Positions 10,164 to 19,941 of a DNA stretch of 64,000 nucleotides are shown here, in pieces (within the stretch, counting starts at the first letter, position 1; every line of letters begins with the position of its first letter). The stretch lies in NCBI GenBank assembly GCA_028279425.1, contig JANQNV010000001.1, positions 1 through 64,000 of the forward strand, read 5' to 3'. Both the position numbers and the translations under genes were made by a program. The notes beneath the pieces were generated by a model. The model had not been told where the DNA came from and made no database searches. It worked only from the letters and a program-made list of their open reading frames with translations. Source of the stretch: Longimicrobiales bacterium (lineage in GTDB: Bacteria; Gemmatimonadota; Gemmatimonadetes; Longimicrobiales; Gaopeijiaceae).

Positions 10164-10247
10164 CTAGGCGCGCACCCCCGACTCCACGAGGCCCGTCGGG
10201 ACGTCGTGGTGGGAATGATGATGCCGGTGTCGAAGGGTCGTCGTCAT
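10164..10247 (-). CDS. hisL: his operon leader peptide MTTTLRHRHHHSHHDVPTGLVESGVRA
   Basis: 27-codon ORF with 6 His in 8 residues (HRHHHSHH), directly upstream of an intrinsic terminator and hisG. Confidence 0.85.
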   Translation of the reverse strand: MTTTLRHRHHHSHHDVPTGLVESGVRA

Positions 10248-10356
10248 GCTCGAAAGCAAGGTGTGGACGGGAGTCGAGTCAAGGCCTCGGGTGGTGGAAC
10301 TCCGACGGCGGCCATCTGCAGGAACTCCCCGCGCGGGTGGGGGTTCGGACCGAGAT

Positions 10357-13227
10357 ATGGACGATTTCATCCGGATCCGCGGTGCGCGCCAGCACAACCT
10401 GAAGGACCTCGACGTAGCGTTGCCACGGCGTGCGCTCACCGTCGTCACGGGGCCATCCGGTTCGGGCAAATCTTCGCTCGCCCTCGATACCCTTTTCGCC
10501 GAGGGGCAGCGCCGCTACGTGGAGTCTCTCTCGACGTACGCGAAGCAGTTTCTGGATCGGATGGAGAAGCCTGCCGTCGACGCGATCGAGGGCATCTGCC
10601 CCGCCGTCGCCATCGAACAGAAGAACCCGACGAAGTCGAGCCGCTCGACCGTCGGCACCGCCACCGAAGTCTACGACTACCTGCGGCTGCTCTGGGCGCG
10701 GGTGGGCCACACCCATTGTCCGGAATGTCACCGGCGCATTCAGCCCGATACGGTGAGCGGTGCGGTGGATCGCATTCTGCAGCTCGAGCCGGCGACGCGC
10801 TTCCAGGTGTGTTTTCCGCTCCGCCATGGCGCCGAAGTCGATCATCCCCGGATCGTCGAAAACCTGGTGGCGATGGGGTTCGTGCGACTTCTCGCCGACG
10901 GCCGTCCCTTCGATCTGGCCGTGGATGATGCCGCCGACCCTGCGGGGCTCGGTGTGGATCTCGCCCAGGCGGAAGCGCTACTCGTGGTCGTGGACCGTCT
11001 CGCGATCCCGCACGACGAGGACGGGGCCGACGACCGGCGCGCCGAACTCGCCGAGCGCCTCGCGGACTCCGTCTACACCGCGTTTTCGGAGGGCGAGGGG
11101 GAGTGCGAAGTGTGGCTGACCGACGGCCGACGTCTGGCTTTCACCGAGCACTTCCGGTGTCCGGAGCATCCCGATATCCGGTTCGCCGAACCGACTCCGC
11201 AGCTCTTCTCGTTCAACAATCCCTATGGCTCCTGCCCGGTCTGCACCGGGTTCGGAGCCACGCTCGAGTACGACCTCGATCTGATCGTTCCCAATCGCGG
11301 CCGCTCGCTCGAAGAAGGCGCGATCGATCCGTGGAGCAAGCCACGCTACGAGCGGGAGCGCGACCGTCTTCGCGCCTTCGCCCTCGAAAAGGGTGTGTCG
11401 CTCTACAAACCCTGGGCGGAGCTGCCCGACGACTTCAGAACGGCGGTGTTGAACGGCGAGCCCAAACCCCGGGGCCGCGTGCCCCGCAGCCAGGGGTTTC
11501 AAGGAGTGCTCCCGTTCCTCGAGTCCCGAGAGAAGAAGCGCTACAAGCAGTACATCCGGGTCTTCCTGCGCCAGTATCAGAGCCCGCGGGAGTGCGAGGC
11601 CTGCGGCGGGGCCCGGGTGCGGGGCGAAGCCCTCTGGGTGAAGGTGGTAGGGCGTTCGATCGGCGACATCGTGAAGCTCCCCCTCGAGGAACTCCAGGAG
11701 TGGGTGGAGGGACTCGCACTCGATCCCGCGGATGCGGCCGTTGCCGAGACGATCCTCCGGGAGATCCGTGCGCGAATCGGGTTCCTGGTCGAGGTGGGCC
11801 TCGGATACCTCACGCTGTCCAGGCAGACCCGAACGTTGAGCGGCGGGGAGGCGCAGCGTATCAACCTCGCGAACTCTCTCGGCGCCTCGCTGGTCGACAC
11901 GCTCTACGTCCTCGACGAGCCCTCCGTGGGCCTGCACCCGCGCGATACCGACGCGCTGCTGTCACTCCTGCGTAAGCTCAGGGACGCGGGCAACACGGTG
12001 GTCGTGGTCGAACACGATCCCGCCGCCATCCGGGTGGCCGATCACGTGGTCGAACTGGGTCCCGCATCGGGCGAGCGGGGCGGCGAAGTGGTATACGAGG
12101 GCCCCCCGGCGGGGCTCGACGAGGCGGACACCGTCACCGGTCGGTATCTGTCGGGACGAAGTTCCGTGGACGTGCCCGACGATCGACGCCGCATCCGCGG
12201 TTCATGGCTGGCGTTGCGAGGGGCTCACCTCCACAACGTCGCCGAGGTCGATCTCGAAATCCCCCTCGGGACGCTGACCGCGGTGACCGGGGTGTCGGGT
12301 TCGGGAAAGAGCACCCTCGTGCACGACATCCTCTACCGCGCGCTGGAGAAGGAGCTCGGCGACGGGGAGACCAGTGCGAAGGAGCATCTCGGCGAGGCCG
12401 TCGGGGCGTACGCGTCGATCGAGGGGACCGAGAGCATTCGTGAAGTCGTCCTCGTGGACCAGACGCCGATCGGTCGCACGCCCCGGTCGAATCCCGTGAC
12501 GTACATCAAGGCGTGGGACGAGATCCGGCGACTCTTCGCGGAGCAGCCCCTCGCTCGGCAGCGCGGATACACGCCCGGCACCTTCTCGTTCAACACGGCG
12601 GGTGGGCGCTGCGAGGAATGCAAAGGGGCGGGGCAGGTCGAGATCGAGATGATCTTCATGGCCGACGTCTACGTGGCGTGCTCCGCATGTCGGGGGTCTC
12701 GTTACAAGCCGGAAACCCTCGATGTCGAGTTTCGCGGCCTGAACATCAGCCAGGTCCTGCAACTCACGATCGACGAGGCGATCCGGTTCTTCATCAAGCA
12801 GGATCGCCTCGGGCAGATTCTCTGGCACCTGCAACAGGTCGGCCTCGGGTACCTCCGCCTCGGTCAGCCCGCGCCGACGCTGAGCGGCGGCGAGGCGCAG
12901 CGACTCAAGATCGCGCGAGAGCTCTCGGGCGTCGCCGGCAAGAAGGGCCGCAAGCTGTACATCCTCGATGAGCCCACCACCGGCCTCAGCGGCGAAGACG
13001 TCATGAAGCTGTTGAGGGTCCTCGACCGGTTGGTGGAGGCGGGCCACACGGTCCTGGTGATCGAGCACAACCTCGACCTCATCAAGACCGCCGACTGGGT
13101 CGTCGACCTCGGGCCGGGTGCGGGTAGTCGAGGTGGGCAAATCGTCGCGACCGGTCGACCGGCCGAGGTGGCGCAGGTTCCCGAGAGCGTTACGGGTCGC
13201 TACCTGCGCGAGGTGATGTCAGTATAG
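10357..13227 (+). CDS. uvrA: Excinuclease ABC subunit A
   Basis: IRGARQHNLKDLDVALPRRALTVVTGPSGSGKSSLALDTLFAEGQRRYVESLS...; two ABC domains with LSGGEAQR, zinc-finger cysteines; start placed at MDDFIRIRG. Confidence 0.95.
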   Translation: MDDFIRIRGARQHNLKDLDVALPRRALTVVTGPSGSGKSSLALDTLFAEGQRRYVESLSTYAKQFLDRMEKPAVDAIEGICPAVAIEQKNPTKSSRSTVGTATEVYDYLRLLWARVGHTHCPECHRRIQPDTVSGAVDRILQLEPATRFQVCFPLRHGAEVDHPRIVENLVAMGFVRLLADGRPFDLAVDDAADPAGLGVDLAQAEALLVVVDRLAIPHDEDGADDRRAELAERLADSVYTAFSEGEGECEVWLTDGRRLAFTEHFRCPEHPDIRFAEPTPQLFSFNNPYGSCPVCTGFGATLEYDLDLIVPNRGRSLEEGAIDPWSKPRYERERDRLRAFALEKGVSLYKPWAELPDDFRTAVLNGEPKPRGRVPRSQGFQGVLPFLESREKKRYKQYIRVFLRQYQSPRECEACGGARVRGEALWVKVVGRSIGDIVKLPLEELQEWVEGLALDPADAAVAETILREIRARIGFLVEVGLGYLTLSRQTRTLSGGEAQRINLANSLGASLVDTLYVLDEPSVGLHPRDTDALLSLLRKLRDAGNTVVVVEHDPAAIRVADHVVELGPASGERGGEVVYEGPPAGLDEADTVTGRYLSGRSSVDVPDDRRRIRGSWLALRGAHLHNVAEVDLEIPLGTLTAVTGVSGSGKSTLVHDILYRALEKELGDGETSAKEHLGEAVGAYASIEGTESIREVVLVDQTPIGRTPRSNPVTYIKAWDEIRRLFAEQPLARQRGYTPGTFSFNTAGGRCEECKGAGQVEIEMIFMADVYVACSACRGSRYKPETLDVEFRGLNISQVLQLTIDEAIRFFIKQDRLGQILWHLQQVGLGYLRLGQPAPTLSGGEAQRLKIARELSGVAGKKGRKLYILDEPTTGLSGEDVMKLLRVLDRLVEAGHTVLVIEHNLDLIKTADWVVDLGPGAGSRGGQIVATGRPAEVAQVPESVTGRYLREVMSV

Positions 13228-13231
13228 GGGA

Positions 13232-16200
13232 ATGCCACCCCTTTCCGACGATCGACTCGCGGCGCTGCTGGCCGAGGTGTACGGCGAAGCCACCTGCACC
13301 CTGGACCCACTCGACGGTGAGTTCGACCAGAACGTCTCGGTTCGCTGTGGCGTGGCGCGTTCGGTGCTCAAAGTCGTCGCCTCGACGGGCGAAGCGGAGC
13401 TGGTCGAGCTTCAGGTCGACGCTCTGTCGCATCTGGCGGAGCGTGCTCCCGACCTCCCGGTCCCCCGCGTCCTTCCGACCGTCGGAGGGCGACTGTGGGT
13501 CGATGTCGAGGTCGAGGGTCGGTCGTATCGTGTGTGGCGGATCTCCTGGCTGGAGGGCGATGCGCTTCTCGACGCGGCTACGCGGTCGCCGCGGCTCCTC
13601 GGTGGCTTCGGCCGACTCCTGGGTCGCCTCGCCGCGGGGCTCGCCGGATTCGACCACCCCCTGCTGACGCGCCCACATCGCTGGGATCCGGCCCGCGGCG
13701 GCTGGGTGTTCGACCACCTCGACGTGGTGTCCGATGAAGATCGCGGGTTGTTGGAGCGGGTTGCCGCTCGTTGGCCCGCCCTCGAGCGGCGACTCGCCCC
13801 GCTCCCGGTCGCGGTGGTCCACGGCGACGCGAACGACCACAACGTGTTGGTAGACCAGCTCCCGGATCCGACTGCGGTCACCGGGATCTTCGACTTCGGA
13901 GACATGGTTACCACGACGCGTGTGTGCGAAGCGGCGGTGGCCGCGGCTTACGCCGGCTTCCGTTCGCCCGACCCGATCGGTGCGATGGCGGCCCTGGTGG
14001 CCGGATTCGACGAGGTCGCGGCGTTGTCCGACGACGAACTCGACGTCGTCGGCGATCTGGTGCGGGTGCGTCTGTCGATCAGCGTCGTCACCTCTGCGCG
14101 GCGGGCGCGCGACCGCCCCGGTGAACCCTACCTCTCGATCAGCGAACAGCAGGCCTGGTCGACGCTGCGCGCCCTCGATCGATCGCCACCGGGCTTGATC
14201 ACGGCGCGGATTCGGGAGGCCTGCGGGCGACCCCCCTTCCGCACGGCTGCCGAGGTGGAGGCGTGGGTGCTGGCTCGACGGCGCGACGGGGCCTTGGCAC
14301 CGATCCTTCCGGAAGGTCTGCGAGGATCACGCTCGATGCTCCTGGATCTTTCCGTAGGGAGTGAGCTACTCGGGGCCGATCCCGCCGATCTCGAGACCGG
14401 TCCTCTAGGCTCGCGGATCGACGAGGCGATGGCGCGTGCGCGAGCCCGGGTGGGGATCGGGCGGTGGAACGAGGCCCGACCGATCTACCTCGGGCCCGCA
14501 TTCGCCGATGGGGATCATCCGATCGACGACCACCGCACGATCCACCTCGGCGTCGACTTCTTCGTCGATGCCTCCACCTCGGTCCACACACCGCTCGATG
14601 CGGTGGTCGAGGCGGTGGGCGACAACCGGGGCTACAAGGACTACGGGCCCGTGGTGCTTCTTCGGCACGAACCGGTGGGCGCCCCGGTGTTCTGGACGCT
14701 GTGGGGGCATCTCGACGCGGAGGTGCTCTCGCGCCTCGAAGTCGGCGACGAGCTCGCGGCCGGCGAGGTGGTGGCTCGCGTGGGCGCGCCTCCCCGCAAT
14801 GGGGACTGGCCCGCCCACCTGCACCTCCAGATGGTCTTGGACCCGTTGGGGCTCGGCCACGACGTTCCCGGCGTCGCCCCCCCGCGCGAGCGATCGACGT
14901 GGAAGGCGTGGTTCCCCGATCCCTCGGCCTTGTGTGGACTCGAACCGGGGGCGATGGCGGCGCCCGAGGTGTCCGACGACGATCTCGTGCGACGGCGGTC
15001 GACCCGCCTGGGCACCGGGTTGTCGCTTTCGTATCGCAGGCCGCTCCACATCGTGCGCGGGTGGCGTCAGTACCTGTACGACGCCGCGGGCCGGACCTAT
15101 CTCGACCTCTACAACAACGTCCCCCACGTCGGCCATTCGCACCCGAAGGTCGCAGAGGCCGTGGCGCGTCAGGTCGCGCTGCTCAACACGAACACCCGCT
15201 ATCTCCACGAGACGATCCTGGAGTACGCAGATGCGTTGGTGGCTCGGCTTCCCGCACCACTCGAGGTGGTGTGGGTCCTGAACTCCGCGTCGGAAGCCAA
15301 CGAACTCGCCCTCCGCCTCGCCCGGGCCCACACCGGTCGCCGGGAGGTCGTCGTTCAGTCCGCCGGCTATCACGGGCACACCACCACCCTGATCGATGTG
15401 AGTAGCTACAAGTTCGAGGGGCCCGGGGGGGAGGGCCGGCCGCCCTGGGTCGAGGTGGTCGACGTACCCGACGTCTATCGGGGCGTCCATCGAATGCGCG
15501 GGCCGGCGGCCGGACTCGCCTACGGATCCGAAGTGGCCGACCGCGTGGAGACGATGGTCCGCGAGGGTCGACCCCCGGGGGCCTTCCTGGCCGAAACCTG
15601 CCCCAGCGTGGGGGGGCAGATCATGCCTCCTCCTGGATACCTGGCGGCCGTCTACGAAGCCGTGAGGGCCGCCGGCGGGGTCTGCATCGCCGACGAGGTG
15701 CAGACCGGCTTCGGTAGATTGGGGCGGGCGTACTGGGGATTCGAGCTCCAGGAGGTGGTGCCCGACATCGTCGTGCTCGGCAAGCCGGCGGCCAACGGAA
15801 TGCCTCTCGGCGTCGTGGTGGCTACCCGCGACGTGTCGGCGTCGTTCGACACCGGGATGGAGTTCTTCAGCACCTTCGGCGGAAACCCGGTCGCGGTGGC
15901 GGCGGCTTCGGCCGTCCTCGAGATCGTCGAGGAGGAGGGTCTTCAGGAGCGGGCGCGGATCGTCGGTGATCGGCTGCTGAGTGGTCTCGAGGAGCTGGCC
16001 GGCCGGACGAGGTGGATCGGAGACGTACGCGGGTCCGGCCTCTTCGTCGGCGTCGAGTTCGTCGCGGACCGCGAGGCCCGTACCCCCGCCCCGGAGGTAG
16101 CGGCGTTCGTCGCGGAGCGTCTGCGGGAGAAGCGTATCCTCACCGGCACGGACGGGCCGGATCACAACGTCTTGAAGTTGCGGGGCCCCCTGGTGCTCGA

Positions 16201-16270
16201 CGCGCACGACATCGACCGGTTTCTCACGGCGATGGCCGAGATCCTCGCGGAGGCCGATCTCCTGCGCTAG
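13232..16270 (+). CDS. Trifunctional fusion: APH/hydroxylysine kinase-like phosphotransferase, M23 metallopeptidase, class III aminotransferase
   Basis: 1012 aa; kinase [23 protein letters not shown]23 HLGVD...HLHLQ; PLP enzyme [11 protein letters not shown]...[13 protein letters not shown]. Confidence 0.88.
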   Translation: MPPLSDDRLAALLAEVYGEATCTLDPLDGEFDQNVSVRCGVARSVLKVVASTGEAELVELQVDALSHLAERAPDLPVPRVLPTVGGRLWVDVEVEGRSYRVWRISWLEGDALLDAATRSPRLLGGFGRLLGRLAAGLAGFDHPLLTRPHRWDPARGGWVFDHLDVVSDEDRGLLERVAARWPALERRLAPLPVAVVHGDANDHNVLVDQLPDPTAVTGIFDFGDMVTTTRVCEAAVAAAYAGFRSPDPIGAMAALVAGFDEVAALSDDELDVVGDLVRVRLSISVVTSARRARDRPGEPYLSISEQQAWSTLRALDRSPPGLITARIREACGRPPFRTAAEVEAWVLARRRDGALAPILPEGLRGSRSMLLDLSVGSELLGADPADLETGPLGSRIDEAMARARARVGIGRWNEARPIYLGPAFADGDHPIDDHRTIHLGVDFFVDASTSVHTPLDAVVEAVGDNRGYKDYGPVVLLRHEPVGAPVFWTLWGHLDAEVLSRLEVGDELAAGEVVARVGAPPRNGDWPAHLHLQMVLDPLGLGHDVPGVAPPRERSTWKAWFPDPSALCGLEPGAMAAPEVSDDDLVRRRSTRLGTGLSLSYRRPLHIVRGWRQYLYDAAGRTYLDLYNNVPHVGHSHPKVAEAVARQVALLNTNTRYLHETILEYADALVARLPAPLEVVWVLNSASEANELALRLARAHTGRREVVVQSAGYHGHTTTLIDVSSYKFEGPGGEGRPPWVEVVDVPDVYRGVHRMRGPAAGLAYGSEVADRVETMVREGRPPGAFLAETCPSVGGQIMPPPGYLAAVYEAVRAAGGVCIADEVQTGFGRLGRAYWGFELQEVVPDIVVLGKPAANGMPLGVVVATRDVSASFDTGMEFFSTFGGNPVAVAAASAVLEIVEEEGLQERARIVGDRLLSGLEELAGRTRWIGDVRGSGLFVGVEFVADREARTPAPEVAAFVAERLREKRILTGTDGPDHNVLKLRGPLVLDAHDIDRFLTAMAEILAEADLLR

Positions 16271-16368
16271 CGGGATGTCTCATCCGCCCATCCTCAAGTC
16301 CCGCACGACCCTTCCCGAGGCTGGAACGTAGGAAGAGGTTCCGGACACCGGTCTCCAGTCCTTCGTTC

Positions 16369-17802
16369 ATGACTTCATCGCACCTCGACGCGCGGGCTCC
16401 GGTCCGCCGTTCTTCTGCCCGTCGTGCCCGGCGATCACGCTTCGGGGGCGTCGTCGGCGCTGTCGCAGTCACCCTCGCCGGTTCGATCGGGGTGGAGGCG
16501 CAGGTCGCTTCGGGTCGTGCGATCCCCGACATCCCCATCGACACCTTCACGCTGGCGAACGGGCTGCGCGTGATCGTATCGGAGGACCATTCGACCCCGC
16601 TCGTCGCGGTGGAGATGTGGTACCATGTCGGTAGCGCCGTGGAGGCGCCCGGACGGTCCGGCTTCGCGCATCTCTTCGAGCACATGTTGTTCGAAGACAC
16701 CGAGCACATGGCCGACGGCGAATTTGGGCGTCTCATCCACCGTGCCGGAGGCATCTATAACGGCGCGACCGATGCAGATCGTACATCGTTCAACGAGGTG
16801 CTGCCCTCGAATCGCCTGAATCTGGCGCTCTGGTCGCACGCGGAGCGGATGGCGCGGTTGCGTCTCGGCGCGGACGATTTCGAGACCCAGAGGGATGTGG
16901 TCCAGGAGGAGCGGCGACTGCGCTTCGACAACCAGCCGTACGCCCTGTCGCAGCTGACCGTCGACTCGATCGCCTTCCGGGACTATGCGCCGTATCGGAA
17001 TCCGGTGATCGGTTCGATGGCTGACATCGAGGCGGCCACCGTCGACGATGCGCGCGACTTCTACCGGCGTTGGTATGCGCCGAACCATGCGATTCTGGCG
17101 GTGGTCGGCGATGTCGATCCAGCGGGCGTCCGCGAGATGGTCGAGGAGTACTTCGGCGCCATCCCCGCCGGCGACGGCCTCCCTACCCTGCCCGAGCCTC
17201 CTGCCGCACCGCGGACCGACGGAGAGCGGCGTCGCATCGAAGCGGCCCCGCTGGCGCGGCTGCCGCTTCTGTGGGTCGCCTTCAACGTGCCGCCGGCCGA
17301 CCACCCCGACCACTACCCGCTGGCCCTCGCGACACAGCTCCTCGCGACGGGCGAGTCGTCTCGCCTCCGTCGGCGCCTCGTTTCTGAGACCGGGGCGGCG
17401 CTCGACGTCGTGGCCCAGGTGATTCGGCGTCGAGGACCGGGTCTCGTGCTTGTCGGCGTGGCGCCGAATCAGGGTGTCGATGTGGCCGAGGTCGAGCGGC
17501 TGGTGACCGAAGAACTCGACCGACTCGGACAGTCGGACGCCTCCCTCGACGAGCTCGAGGCCGCGCGCAACCAGATCCTCACGGGTGCCATTACGCAGCG
17601 GCTGACGGCCCAGGGCAAGGCCGAGCTGCTTCAGCGCTATGCGCTCCACTACGGGTCGCCCTTTCGGGTCAACGAGGAGTTGGCGCACTTCGACGACGTG
17701 ACCGTTGCCGACGTCCGGCGGGTCGCTGCGACCTACTTCGTCGTCGATAACCGAACGGTGGTCGTGGCCCAGCCGCCCCGCGCGACCGGGGCCGAGCGGT
17801 GA
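16369..17802 (+). CDS. M16 family zinc metallopeptidase (catalytic type)
   Basis: TLANGLRVIVSEDHSTPLVAVEMWYHVGS...GFAHLFEHMLFEDTEHM (HxxEH); signal-like N-terminus. Confidence 0.92.
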   Translation: MTSSHLDARAPVRRSSARRARRSRFGGVVGAVAVTLAGSIGVEAQVASGRAIPDIPIDTFTLANGLRVIVSEDHSTPLVAVEMWYHVGSAVEAPGRSGFAHLFEHMLFEDTEHMADGEFGRLIHRAGGIYNGATDADRTSFNEVLPSNRLNLALWSHAERMARLRLGADDFETQRDVVQEERRLRFDNQPYALSQLTVDSIAFRDYAPYRNPVIGSMADIEAATVDDARDFYRRWYAPNHAILAVVGDVDPAGVREMVEEYFGAIPAGDGLPTLPEPPAAPRTDGERRRIEAAPLARLPLLWVAFNVPPADHPDHYPLALATQLLATGESSRLRRRLVSETGAALDVVAQVIRRRGPGLVLVGVAPNQGVDVAEVERLVTEELDRLGQSDASLDELEAARNQILTGAITQRLTAQGKAELLQRYALHYGSPFRVNEELAHFDDVTVADVRRVAATYFVVDNRTVVVAQPPRATGAER

Positions 17803-19862
17803 GGCTCACGGCGAAGCTGTTGGGCGTCGCGCCGCTGGTCGTCGCGGCCGCCTGCGCGCCCGGGAGGGCGCAACCGCCTCCTCCGCTACCGATGCACGAG
17901 GTGGCGTTCCCTCCCTTCGTCGAGCGGAGCCTCTCCAACGGCGCCCGCCTCATCGTCGTGCCGCAGCACGAAGTGCCGTTCGTCACGGTCAACGTGATCG
18001 TACCGGGCGGGGTCGTGGGAGACCCCGAGGGCAAGGAGGGCACGGCGACCTTCGTCGCGGAACTCGTCACCCGGGGCACGTTGCACCGCTCGGCCGCCGA
18101 CATCGCGGCAACCGTCGATCGCCTCGGGATCTCCTTGGCGGCCGTAGCCGAGGAAGAGTGGTCGACCCTCACCCTCGACGCCACGTCGTCGGCCCTCGAC
18201 GAAGGGCTGGCGATCCTCGCCGACGCGCTGACCGACGCGGCATTTCCGACCGACGAGGTGGAGCGGACCCGAGCGCAGGCGCTGACGGGTCTCCAGGTGC
18301 AGAAGAGCCGGCCGGCGGCCGTCGCCGACCTGGCGTTCGCCCAGGCGCTATTCGGAAAACACCCCTACGGTCGACGTCCCACGGACGTGTCGGTCACCCG
18401 ACTGACGCGGCAAGACCTGCTCGACTTCCACCGGGCGTGGTATCGACCAGATGGAGCCCTGATCGTGGTTGCCGGCGACGTCGATGACGACGACATCTCC
18501 CGCCGGATCGAGACCGTTCTTCAGGATTGGGAGCCTCGGGGACGTCCGAAGGTCGACTTCCCGCGGGCGCCCGACCGCACCGGCGTCGAGATCAAGGTGG
18601 TACATCAACCGGGGTCGGCGCAGGCCGAAATCCGGGTGGGCCACCTCCTGGCGGGGGGCGATCTCGAGGGGTGGGAGGAGCTCGTCGTCGCCAACCAGCT
18701 GCTGGGCGGTGGCCCGCCCGGCCGGCTCCAGCAGGTCCTGCGAGGGGCGCGGGGGTATACCTACGATGCGCGTTCGACCCTCACCCGTCTGCGTCGCCTC
18801 GGGGTCTTCCAGGTGACGACGGCGGCGCGAGCCGAGGTGGCCGGAGCGGCGATCGAAGAAATCCTGGCGCAGGTCGAGCGGTGGCGTCAGCGCGCCACAC
18901 CCGGGGGAGAACTCGACGACAGCAAGTCGTTTCTCGTCGGATCCTTCCCGAGGTCGATCGAAACCCCACAACAGGTCGCTTCGCAACTTGCGACGCATCG
19001 TCTCCTCGGACTCGGTGACGACGACCTGACAGAGTATCGTGGGCGGGTCGCCGCCGTCGACACGGCCCGGGCCCGCGCGGCAGCGGAGCGCTGGGTCCGA
19101 CCCGAGCACTTCGTCGTTCTGGTCGCCGGTGACGCCGTGGCCCTTCAACCACAGCTCCGTGGTCTCGGCGAGGTGTCCATCGTCGACGTCGACGGCCGCC
19201 CGCTCCGCTTCGCCGATCTTGGAGCCCGCGCCTCGACCGAGGAGTTCGATTTGTCTGGGCTCGCGCCGACCACCCTCTCATACGACGTTCGGATTGCCGG
19301 CGTCTCGCGGGGTGTTGCGGTGCGGACGCTGGAGCGGGTCGATGCGGGCTGGCGCTTCGCCAGCCGGATCGAGGCCGGTCCCCAGAAGCTCGAGCAGGCG
19401 ATCGTCGTCGACGACGCGCTGGGCTTCGTATCGAGCCGGAACCATACGGTCGCCGGCGGACGGGAGACGCTGCTCACGACGCGATACGTCGACGGGACGA
19501 TCGTCGGCTCGAGCGAGCGCGCGGGCGGGGAGGAGACGATCGAACTCCCCGTGCCGGAGGGCGTCACCCTGTCGGACGGGTTGGAGCTGGCGCTGTGGGC
19601 CGCCGACCTGGAGGTGGGCCGGGAGATCCACCTCCCGGTGGCCGACCTCCGCACGAGATCGGTCGACAACGTCTTGCTGCGTGTGGAGGAACGGATGCGT
19701 CTTCCGGTCGGGGACCATACCTGGGACGTCTTCAGGGTCTCCGTCTCCGGACCCGACCCTCAGACCCTGTTCGTCCGCGCGGAAGGGCCCCACATTCCGG
19801 TTCGTCTCCAGTCGGCGTCTCAACCCGTCGTGCTGGATCTCGTGGGCGGCGCCGGCCACTGA
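17799..19862 (+). CDS. M16 family protein, probable non-catalytic partner
   Basis: 687 aa; SLSNGARLIVVPQHEVPFVTVNVIVPGG; motif region TATFVAELVTRGT lacks HxxEH; overlaps upstream M16 gene by 4 nt. Confidence 0.85.
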   Translation: MRLTAKLLGVAPLVVAAACAPGRAQPPPPLPMHEVAFPPFVERSLSNGARLIVVPQHEVPFVTVNVIVPGGVVGDPEGKEGTATFVAELVTRGTLHRSAADIAATVDRLGISLAAVAEEEWSTLTLDATSSALDEGLAILADALTDAAFPTDEVERTRAQALTGLQVQKSRPAAVADLAFAQALFGKHPYGRRPTDVSVTRLTRQDLLDFHRAWYRPDGALIVVAGDVDDDDISRRIETVLQDWEPRGRPKVDFPRAPDRTGVEIKVVHQPGSAQAEIRVGHLLAGGDLEGWEELVVANQLLGGGPPGRLQQVLRGARGYTYDARSTLTRLRRLGVFQVTTAARAEVAGAAIEEILAQVERWRQRATPGGELDDSKSFLVGSFPRSIETPQQVASQLATHRLLGLGDDDLTEYRGRVAAVDTARARAAAERWVRPEHFVVLVAGDAVALQPQLRGLGEVSIVDVDGRPLRFADLGARASTEEFDLSGLAPTTLSYDVRIAGVSRGVAVRTLERVDAGWRFASRIEAGPQKLEQAIVVDDALGFVSSRNHTVAGGRETLLTTRYVDGTIVGSSERAGGEETIELPVPEGVTLSDGLELALWAADLEVGREIHLPVADLRTRSVDNVLLRVEERMRLPVGDHTWDVFRVSVSGPDPQTLFVRAEGPHIPVRLQSASQPVVLDLVGGAGH

Positions 19863-19941
19863 ACCCGGCCGGGCCGCGTTAACGTACGTCGGACTGGGTG
19901 CGTCCCAAGGCGTGTCCCGGTCACCTCCACCCCGCTCGTTC

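Noticed and set aside
10246-10356. N-terminal extension of uvrA ORF
   Set aside because: Overlaps the divergent hisL/regulatory region; UvrA homology begins at MDDFIRIRGARQHNLK.
14405-16207. 600-aa minus-strand ORF opposite the kinase-M23-aminotransferase gene
   Set aside because: Shadow ORF; composition typical of reverse-frame translation, and the sense frame has clear catalytic motifs.
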